Assembly (NCBI GenBank): GCA_900320795.1
Contig: ONTQ01000013.1
Span: 1-47,291, forward strand
Reading direction: 5' to 3'
From: an uncultured Bacteroidales bacterium
Lineage (GTDB): Bacteria; Bacteroidota; Bacteroidia; Bacteroidales; UBA932
DNA: 47,291 nt
The notes below the pieces were generated by a model that saw only the letters and a list, made by a program, of their open reading frames with translations, made no database searches and was not told the origin of the DNA. The translations under genes were made by a program, and so were the position numbers. Shown in pieces: positions 41,415 through 47,291 of this stretch. Every line of letters starts with the position of its first letter. Position 1 is the stretch's first letter.

Positions 41415-42893
41415 CTAGTAAGAGCGGGCGAAAAGAACTCTCTGGTGGGAAGGTTTGCCGGTATAGATGCACTTGCCTTCCTCCATGCAGATTGCGCTGT
41501 CAACGGGGATGCAACGGATGGTGGCCTTCGTTTCTTCCTGGATCTTGGCTTCGGTTTCGGCCGTTCCGTCCCAATGGCACAGGAGGAAGCCACCTTTTTC
41601 AATCTCGACCTTGAACTCTTCCCAACTGTCCACTTTGCGGATGGAGGCGTCGCGGAAGGCCAGGGCCTTGTTGTAAATGTTCTTCTGGATGTCATCCAGC
41701 AGGCCGATGATCCGGTCTTCAAGGCCTTCGAGGGGTTCGGATATCTTTTCCAGCGTATCACGACGGGCTACCTCCACGGTGCCGTTCTGGAGGTCGCGGG
41801 GGCCCATGGCCAGACGCACCGGTACGCCCTTGAGTTCCCATTCGGCAAACTTGAAGCCGGGACGGAGGGTGTCGCGGTCGTCAATCTCCACCGTGTGGCC
41901 TTTGGCGTCCAGGGCATTCTTGAGCTGGTACATCTTGTCCAGGACGGCGCTACGTTCCTCTTCGCTCTTGTAGATGGGGACCATTACCACCTGGATGGGG
42001 GCCAGGGCCGGCGGAAGGACCAGGCCATTATCGTCTCCGTGGGACATGATGAGGGCGCCCATCAGACGGGTGCTCACGCCCCAGGAGGTGGCCCAGACGT
42101 AGTCCAGCTTTCCTTCCTTGTTGGTGAAGGTGACGTCGAAACTCTTGGCGAAGTTCTGGCCCAGGAAGTGGGAGGTGCCGGCCTGGAGGGCCTTGCCGTC
42201 CTGCATGAGGGCTTCGATGGTCATCGTGTCCAGGGCACCGGCAAAACGCTCGCCGGGACTCTTGTGACCGACGACGACGGGAAGGGCCATCACCTCACGG
42301 GCGAACTTGGCATACACGTTTACCATCTGCTCCTTGCGGGCCTCGGCCTCCTGGGCGGTGGCGTGGGCGGTATGGCCTTCCTGCCAGAGGAATTCAGCCG
42401 TGCGGAGGAACAGGCGGGTGCGCATCTCCCAGCGCACGACATTGCACCACTGGTTGCAGAGGATGGGGAGGTCTCTCCAGCTGTGGACCCAGTTCTTGTA
42501 GGTATTCCAGATGATAGTCTCAGAGGTGGGACGGACGATGAGCTCCTCTTCCAACTTGGCTTCCGGATCCACTACGATGCCGTTGCCGTCCGGGGCGTTC
42601 ATCAGGCGGTGGTGCGTGACCACGGCACATTCCTTGGCGAAGCCGGCTACATGTTCGGCCTCACGGCTAAAGAAAGACTTGGGAATAAAAAGAGGAAAAT
42701 AGGCGTTTTTGACACCGGTTTCCTTGAACATCCCGTCCAGGATATGCTGCATCTTTTCCCAGATGGCATAGCCATAGGGCTTGATGACCATACATCCGCG
42801 GACGGCAGACTGCTCTGCCAGGTCTGCTTTCACTACCAGGTCATTATACCACTGTGAGTAGTTCTCTTCGCGTTTCGTTACCTCTTTTGCCAT
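41415..42893 (-). CDS. proS: prolyl-tRNA synthetase, eukaryote/archaeal type
   Basis: A 492-residue class II synthetase of the short type without the bacterial editing insertion. Recognisable stretches are '[20 protein letters not shown]' at the start, '[17 protein letters not shown]', '[15 protein letters not shown]', motif 2-like '[20 protein letters not shown]', '[11 protein letters not shown]' and '[20 protein letters not shown]'. The anticodon-binding domain and the C-terminal zinc-type domain ('[20 protein letters not shown]') follow, ending in Tyr as this type does. It is divergent from the lipoprotein gene at 43041. Only a weak TATCTTTG box (43000-43007 on the minus strand) could be its promoter. 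Confidence 0.95.
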   Translation of the reverse strand: MAKEVTKREENYSQWYNDLVVKADLAEQSAVRGCMVIKPYGYAIWEKMQHILDGMFKETGVKNAYFPLFIPKSFFSREAEHVAGFAKECAVVTHHRLMNAPDGNGIVVDPEAKLEEELIVRPTSETIIWNTYKNWVHSWRDLPILCNQWCNVVRWEMRTRLFLRTAEFLWQEGHTAHATAQEAEARKEQMVNVYAKFAREVMALPVVVGHKSPGERFAGALDTMTIEALMQDGKALQAGTSHFLGQNFAKSFDVTFTNKEGKLDYVWATSWGVSTRLMGALIMSHGDDNGLVLPPALAPIQVVMVPIYKSEEERSAVLDKMYQLKNALDAKGHTVEIDDRDTLRPGFKFAEWELKGVPVRLAMGPRDLQNGTVEVARRDTLEKISEPLEGLEDRIIGLLDDIQKNIYNKALAFRDASIRKVDSWEEFKVEIEKGGFLLCHWDGTAETEAKIQEETKATIRCIPVDSAICMEEGKCIYTGKPSHQRVLFARSY

Positions 42894-42901
42894 AATAAAT
42901 A

Positions 42902-42933
42902 TTTGTTTTTTTTCGTTTTTGTGCTTAATATTG
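42902..42933 (+). promoter_or_regulatory. putative promoter of the aromatic/SR-rich lipoprotein gene
   Basis: TTTG (42902-42905), 20 bases, TAATATTG (42926-42933), one mismatch from TAnnTTTG. It implies a leader of about 100 bases, which includes a small CCCGG/CCGGG hairpin (42983-42997) and the Shine-Dalgarno at 43025. Confidence 0.5.
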
Positions 42934-43024
42934 CCTTTTGAAGGGGCTTATAGGTATTATAATTGCAGTATAGCCCTTTAATCCCGGAGGACCCGGGCAC
43001 AAAGATACTTATTTTTATTGGATT

Positions 43025-43032
43025 AAAGGAGG
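43025..43032 (+). promoter_or_regulatory. strong Shine-Dalgarno site
   Basis: AAAGGAGG, 8 bases before the ATG at 43041. It selects this start over an in-frame ATG at 42963. Strong sites like this are rare in Bacteroidetes; no comparable site was seen before the other genes of the window. Confidence 0.75.
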
Positions 43033-43040
43033 TACTGACG

Positions 43041-44270
43041 ATGAAAAAGAGTTTTTTGGCCTATGCCGTTGCGGCTTTTGCCGCCCTGGGCTGCTCTTCT
43101 GCGAGCCAGCTTCAGACACAGGTCTACGATGACGGTGTCTATTCCCGTCCTTCTGCCCTCCCCGCAGCCCAGGTGGCTGTGGTGGATTCCGATTTGGATA
43201 ATCTCCTTGCAGAAAGCAAGCAATCCCAGGCCTATATTATCAACAGCCAGGGTGATACCCTGGTGGTACCGGCAGGTAAGAAGGTACAGTTTACAACCAC
43301 GACAGATCTTACAGTAACCGATACGCCGTCCTGGGTGTACGATTATTCGTGGGCCTACAGCCCCTGGTATTTCCGGGACTTTTACCTTTGGCACACCCCG
43401 TGGTTCTACAATTCCTGGTATTTCGACCGCTGGGCCTGGAATCCGTGGTATTATGACTATTGGTATTATCATCCTTTCTACCCCTTCCGGGCTTACAGCT
43501 GGTCTTTCTGGTATGATCCATTCTATAGCCCGTGGTACCATTATGCCTGGTACGGTCCGTACGGCCATCCCTATTACTACGGGGGATATTACGGTCCCGT
43601 CTGGGGCGGAGGCGGACTTGTCCACAACGTTCCGTATTCCGGACAGTCCTTTGCCCGCGGCGGCGCCTCCCGCTCGGCCGGTCGCAGCCTGACAGACCGT
43701 CATGCCTCGTATCGAAGCCGGACCGGGTCGGTCACCAAGGCCACCGCAGCCGGACGTTCCGGTATCACCACGCGTTCGGCCTCGGGCCGTTCCGGCGTGA
43801 GCACCCGTTCCGGTGTCACCAGCCGCAGCGCGTCCTCCGTGGCCCGCAGTGCGGCACCGGTTACCCGTTCCGCTGCTTCTTCTGTTCCGTCCCGCTCCTC
43901 CTCCGTGGGCGGCGGTACCACCAGCCGTTCTTCCGGCAGTGCTACCCGTTCTTCCGGCAACGCTACTCGTTCTTCCGGCAGTGCTACCCGTTCTTCCGGC
44001 AGCGGTTCTTACCGCTCTTCCGGCAGCGGTGCTTACCGCTCCTCTTCGTCTGGTAACAGCGGTTCCTACCGTTCATCCGGCTCGTCATCCCGTTCCTCCT
44101 CTTCTGGCGGCGGCTATTCCGGTGGCAGCAGCGTCCGTTCGTCGGGCGGCAGTTACTCCGGTGGCGGTTATTCCGGTGGCGGTGGTAGCAGTTCCCGTTC
44201 CTCCTCTTCCGGCGGCGGTTATTCCGGTGGCGGTGGTGGCGGTTCCCGTTCTTCCGGCGGACGCCGTTAA
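43041..44270 (+). CDS. aromatic- and Ser/Arg-rich lipoprotein
   Basis: A 409-residue lipoprotein: signal 'KKSFLAYAVAAFAALGC' with lipobox Cys18. About residues 25-90 are ordinary sequence ending in a short beta segment. Residues 95-190 are extremely rich in Trp, Tyr, Phe and Pro ('WNPWYYDYWYYHPFYPFRAY'). From about 200 the chain is almost only Ser, Arg, Gly, Ala and Thr, first as 'SRS/TRS' stretches, then RSSGSAT repeats, then 'SGGGYSGG' blocks. It is probably a surface-exposed sticky or structural protein; the family is unknown to me. The start is fixed by a strong Shine-Dalgarno. The FadL-like gene follows 10 bases later, probably in the same transcript. Confidence 0.75.
   Translation: MKKSFLAYAVAAFAALGCSSASQLQTQVYDDGVYSRPSALPAAQVAVVDSDLDNLLAESKQSQAYIINSQGDTLVVPAGKKVQFTTTTDLTVTDTPSWVYDYSWAYSPWYFRDFYLWHTPWFYNSWYFDRWAWNPWYYDYWYYHPFYPFRAYSWSFWYDPFYSPWYHYAWYGPYGHPYYYGGYYGPVWGGGGLVHNVPYSGQSFARGGASRSAGRSLTDRHASYRSRTGSVTKATAAGRSGITTRSASGRSGVSTRSGVTSRSASSVARSAAPVTRSAASSVPSRSSSVGGGTTSRSSGSATRSSGNATRSSGSATRSSGSGSYRSSGSGAYRSSSSGNSGSYRSSGSSSRSSSSGGGYSGGSSVRSSGGSYSGGGYSGGGGSSSRSSSSGGGYSGGGGGGSRSSGGRR
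43926..44009 (+). repeat. 21-bp tandem repeats (RSSGSAT) in the lipoprotein gene
   Basis: Four 21-base units beginning CGTTCTTCCGGCAGTGCTAC, encoding R-S-S-G-S/N-A-T, with diverged further units downstream. Slippage-prone coding sequence. Confidence 0.7.
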
Positions 44271-44280
44271 CCTTTAAAAA

Positions 44281-45972
44281 ATGACTTCGAACATGAAAAG
44301 GATATTAACCTTCATTATAGGAACGGCCGTCACAGTGGCGGCCGCTGCCCAGAACTGGCAGGATGCCCGTTTCTTCTCGGAAAACAATTATATCGGAACG
44401 GCCCGTACCCTGGGCATGGGGAATGCCGTTACCGCCATCGGAGGCGATCCTGGCTCCATCTCCATCAACCCGGCCGGCTCTTCCGTGGCCTCTTATTCCC
44501 AGTTTGTAATCAGCCCCGGCTTCGCCCTTTCCACTACGGGCGCCAAGGGGGTGGTGGCACAGGGAGAGGGCAGTGCCGTGGGCCTGGGGGATGCCCTCCA
44601 GACCAATTATGGCCGGTTCGCCCTTCCCAATGTGGGAGCCATCTTTACGGTGAATACCGGTCGCCGTTCGGGCTGGAAGCGTACCTCTTTCGGCTTTGTG
44701 CTCAATGCTACCAATAACTATACCGGTCGCTTCAATGCATCGGGTGTCAATGCCGACAACTCCTATGCAGCTTCCCTGGCCTCATCGGCTGAAGGTTATT
44801 CCGAGACCGTACTCGGTTCCGAGAGCTGGTGGTATGACGGAGGAGACATTGCCCGTATGCCCAAGTGGGTGGATATGATGGGATACCGTGCCGGAATGTT
44901 CAACGGCATCCCCGGAGACCCCGGTCGCTATCAGGCTGTCACGGAAGTGCGGGACGCCGCCGGCAATTTCTGGCTGGCCGCCCCGTTGTACCAAAAGTAT
45001 GGACAGCAGTCTTATGGCAATAAATATGATGTCGTGTTCAATTTCTCCGCCGACTATGAAGACACGTTTTATATCGGCGTGAACCTGGGACTGACTTCGC
45101 TTACCTACAGGATGTCTGAGTATTTCTACGAAGCCCCTGACAATCCGGACGACTTCCCCGTCATCGAATACACCGACGGCACGCGCGCTGTCTTCAACAG
45201 TCTGCAGATGAAGCATAATTTTACGCTTCGGGGAAATGGCGTGTATGCCAAAGCGGGTTTTCTGTGGCGTCCTGTGGCCGGCCTTCGCCTTGGTGCTGCC
45301 GTCCAGACGCCCACCGTCGTGAGTTATTCGGCCCGTCAGGCTTTCTCCGGTGAGGTTCTCATGACCGGAAAGAGCCTGGTGCCTTCCACTACGCCGGAAG
45401 ATTCCTGGGCTTTCCGTATGCAGGAGCCGTGGCGCTTCAATGTGGGTGCCGCCTACAGTTTCGGCAGTGTAGCCGTTCTCAGTGCCGATTATGAACTGGC
45501 CAATTACCGGAGCATCCGCTATCGTGGCGGCGACAGCTCCATGCCCCAGTACCTGTCCGACGCCAATGCTGACATCCAGGATGCCCTGGGCGTGGCTCAT
45601 CAAGTCCGTGTCGGCCTGGAGATTAAACCGACGGCTGCCTTTTCGCTTCGTGCCGGTTACAATCTGGTCACCTACGGTCAGAAGAACTGGCTGGAAGAAG
45701 ACTGGTCCGTCACCCCGCTTACTTCTGAAGAAAAGATGTCCCTTTGGAAACACAACGTTTCCGTGGGCGCCGGCTATTCTTTCGGCTCTTTCTTCCTGGA
45801 TGCGGCCTTCCGTTTCCGCATCGCCCCCAAGGAGTATATGATTCCTTACCATTATTACGGATACGACACGAGTTTTACCAACAAGTACATCGACTGGAGC
45901 GTCCTCACCCCGGAGGTGGAGATCAAACCCAACATGATGGACATCGTCCTCACGGCGGGATGGCGTTTCTGA
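44281..45972 (+). CDS. OmpP1/FadL-like outer membrane transport protein
   Basis: A 563-residue outer membrane protein with a signal peptide (MKRILTFIIGTAVTVAAAAQ; an ATG at 44293 gives the more compact signal). 'YIGTARTLGMGNAVTAIGGD', 'GSISINPAGSSVASYSQFVI' and 'SPGFALSTTG' at the N-terminus are the hallmark of the FadL/TodX/OmpP1 family of hydrophobic-substrate channels. The rest alternates beta strands ('VAVLSADYELANYRSIRY', 'LRAGYNLVTYGQKNW', 'SVGAGYSFGSFFLDAAFRF') and ends in Phe ('VLTAGWRF'), as outer membrane barrels do. The substrate cannot be read from the sequence. It lies 10 bases after the lipoprotein gene, so the two are likely partners at the outer membrane. Confidence 0.82.
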   Translation: MTSNMKRILTFIIGTAVTVAAAAQNWQDARFFSENNYIGTARTLGMGNAVTAIGGDPGSISINPAGSSVASYSQFVISPGFALSTTGAKGVVAQGEGSAVGLGDALQTNYGRFALPNVGAIFTVNTGRRSGWKRTSFGFVLNATNNYTGRFNASGVNADNSYAASLASSAEGYSETVLGSESWWYDGGDIARMPKWVDMMGYRAGMFNGIPGDPGRYQAVTEVRDAAGNFWLAAPLYQKYGQQSYGNKYDVVFNFSADYEDTFYIGVNLGLTSLTYRMSEYFYEAPDNPDDFPVIEYTDGTRAVFNSLQMKHNFTLRGNGVYAKAGFLWRPVAGLRLGAAVQTPTVVSYSARQAFSGEVLMTGKSLVPSTTPEDSWAFRMQEPWRFNVGAAYSFGSVAVLSADYELANYRSIRYRGGDSSMPQYLSDANADIQDALGVAHQVRVGLEIKPTAAFSLRAGYNLVTYGQKNWLEEDWSVTPLTSEEKMSLWKHNVSVGAGYSFGSFFLDAAFRFRIAPKEYMIPYHYYGYDTSFTNKYIDWSVLTPEVEIKPNMMDIVLTAGWRF

Positions 45973-45983
45973 TGCCCGAAAAT

Positions 45984-46025
45984 CTGCCATTTTGTCAGCA
46001 ATGAACCGCTGGCACGAAGTTCGAT
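45984..46025 (+). promoter_or_regulatory. palindrome and TGGCACG element upstream of dnaK
   Basis: CTGCCATTTTGTCAG (45984-45998) is a palindrome with one mismatch. TGGCACG (46010-46016) matches the -24 half of a sigma-54 promoter, but the -12 half reads TCGA (46021-46024) where TTGC is expected, so that assignment is doubtful. The pairing of a palindrome with TGGCACG looks like a regulated heat-shock promoter. Confidence 0.45.
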
Positions 46026-46032
46026 AAAAATG

Positions 46033-46061
46033 AAGGCGTCGCCCATTGAGGGTGGCGCCTT
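46033..46061 (+). terminator. hairpin between the FadL-like gene and dnaK
   Basis: AAGGCGTCGCCC and GGGTGGCGCCTT pair at 10 of 12 positions, with A-runs before and a weak T-rich stretch after. It may end the FadL transcript or lie in the dnaK leader. Confidence 0.5.
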
Positions 46062-46095
46062 TACTTTAGGATAATATTTAAAAGAAATAGCAATT

Positions 46096-47291
46096 ATGGG
46101 TAAAATTATCGGCATCGACCTGGGAACCACTAATTCCTGCGTCGCAGTGATGGAAGGCAATCAGCCTACCGTCATCATCAATAACGAGGGGCAGCGCACG
46201 ACCCCTTCCGTGGTGGCTTTCACCGACGGCGGTGAGCGTAAGATCGGCTCTCCGGCCAAACGTCAGGCCATCACCAACCCCAACAACACGGTGTTCTCCA
46301 TCAAACGTTTCATGGGTGAAACGTTTGATCAGGTAAACACCGAGGTGGCCCGTGTCCCCTACAAGGTGGTCCGCGGTGAGAACAACACGCCTCGTGTGGA
46401 CATCAACGGCAAGCTCTATACGCCGCAGGAAATCTCGGCCATGATTCTTCAGAAGATGAAGAAGACCGCCGAGGACTATCTCGGCCAGGAGGTGACAGAT
46501 GCCGTTATCACTGTGCCTGCCTATTTCTCCGACTCTCAGCGTCAGGCCACTAAGGAGGCTGGCCAGATTGCAGGTCTCAATGTGAAGCGTATCGTGAATG
46601 AGCCCACAGCCGCTGCTCTGGCATACGGTGTCGACAAGGCCAACAAGGATATGAAGATTGCCGTGTTCGACCTTGGTGGTGGTACATTCGATATCTCCAT
46701 CCTGGAGTTCGGCGGTGGTGTGTTCGAGGTGCTCTCTACCAATGGTGATACCCATCTGGGTGGTGATGACTTCGACCAGGCAATCATCGACTGGCTCGTA
46801 CAGGAGTTCAAGAACGACGAGGGTGCCGACCTGAAGGCAGACCCGATGGCCATGCAGCGCCTGAAGGAGGCTGCCGAGAAGGCCAAGATCGAGTTGTCTT
46901 CTTCTACTTCGACAGAGATTAACCTGCCGTATATCATGCCGGTAGCCGGAGTGCCCAAGCATCTGGTGAAGACCCTTACCCGTGCTAAGTTCGAGCAGTT
47001 GGCTCACGATTTGATTCAGGCTTGTCTGGCTCCGTGTCAGAAGGCTATCGCTGATGCCAAGTTGACAACTGCCGATATCGATGAGGTGATTCTCGTAGGT
47101 GGCTCCAGCCGTATCCCCGCTGTGCAGACCCTCGTGAAGAACTACTTCGGCAAGGAACCTTCAAAGGGCGTGAACCCCGACGAGGTGGTAGCCGTTGGTG
47201 CCGCTATCCAGGGTGCTATCCTGAACAAGGAAGGTGGCGTAGGCGACATCGTGCTGCTCGACGTGACTCCGCTGACACTGGGTATCGAGAC
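46096..47291 (+). CDS. dnaK: chaperone DnaK (Hsp70), C-terminus beyond the window
   Basis: The first 398 codons of DnaK, open to the end of the window. The ATPase domain shows '[13 protein letters not shown]' at residues 4-16, '[15 protein letters not shown]', '[20 protein letters not shown]' and '[14 protein letters not shown]', plus '[14 protein letters not shown]' and '[13 protein letters not shown]'. It ends at the linker ('[14 protein letters not shown]') just inside the substrate-binding domain. The start at 46096 ([10 protein letters not shown]) is the family start. A palindrome with a TGGCACG element lies upstream. By eye, codon choice shifts after about 46560 towards GGT, GCT and TTG. 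Confidence 0.97.
   Translation, partial: MGKIIGIDLGTTNSCVAVMEGNQPTVIINNEGQRTTPSVVAFTDGGERKIGSPAKRQAITNPNNTVFSIKRFMGETFDQVNTEVARVPYKVVRGENNTPRVDINGKLYTPQEISAMILQKMKKTAEDYLGQEVTDAVITVPAYFSDSQRQATKEAGQIAGLNVKRIVNEPTAAALAYGVDKANKDMKIAVFDLGGGTFDISILEFGGGVFEVLSTNGDTHLGGDDFDQAIIDWLVQEFKNDEGADLKADPMAMQRLKEAAEKAKIELSSSTSTEINLPYIMPVAGVPKHLVKTLTRAKFEQLAHDLIQACLAPCQKAIADAKLTTADIDEVILVGGSSRIPAVQTLVKNYFGKEPSKGVNPDEVVAVGAAIQGAILNKEGGVGDIVLLDVTPLTLGIE

Noticed and set aside
43000..43007. TATCTTTG as the proS promoter
   Set aside because: No -33 element at the right spacing, and the leader would be about 100 bases; kept only as a weak possibility in the proS entry.

Overview
The window looks like chromosomal DNA of an uncultured gut-type Bacteroidales. 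The evidence is the Bacteroidetes promoter signature (TTG/TTTG, about 20 bases, then TAnnTTTG) in front of many genes, families typical of the phylum (DUF3078, DUF4230, WbqC-like, 5-fold beta-flower, long-form PurC, eukaryote-type ProRS), the near absence of Shine-Dalgarno sites, and a fairly GC-rich composition judged by eye. It is mostly housekeeping DNA. I see no phage, insertion sequence, CRISPR array or rRNA, and no gene-free stretch over 300 bases.

Layout. Bases 1-9.8k lie mainly on the minus strand. They hold a cut-off secreted protein, two DUF4230 proteins behind a large lipoprotein, a beta-flower/IMPase/nnrD operon, a small EF-hand/lipoprotein pair, tRNA-Ser(CGA), and the operon rpiB-truB-NlpC/P60-dipeptide epimerase-small membrane protein. 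Plus-strand rpsO (with an internal deletion), pnp, tmk and a DoxX-type protein follow (9.9-14.5k). Then comes the minus-strand rimP-nusA-infB operon (19.0-14.5k).

Purine block, 19.1-34.4k. It has purA (+), purB and purC (-), then purE-(terminator)-purL-second purC-purF-purM-purN-purH-purD-folD (+), nearly the whole IMP/AMP route plus a folate enzyme. The purK gene is not present here. Two members look altered. The PurF homologue lacks its N-terminal nucleophile Cys and has changes at three more glutaminase positions, while its PRPP site and Fe-S cysteines are kept. The second, short SAICAR synthase has substitutions at substrate-binding motifs although a canonical long PurC is encoded next door.

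Bases 34.4-42.9k (minus) hold proS, a DUF3078 barrel, tilS, gpmI, the lipid A genes lpxD-lpxC-lpxA and a WbqC-like gene. LpxC is not fused to FabZ, and tilS contains two in-frame copies of a palindromic element. The right end (+) has an aromatic- and Ser/Arg-rich lipoprotein with a rare strong Shine-Dalgarno, a FadL-like outer membrane protein, and the start of dnaK behind a palindrome and a TGGCACG element.

Most worth follow-up: the PurF/second PurC pair, the terminator between purE and purL, the broken rpsO (real or assembly error), and the palindromic insert in tilS.
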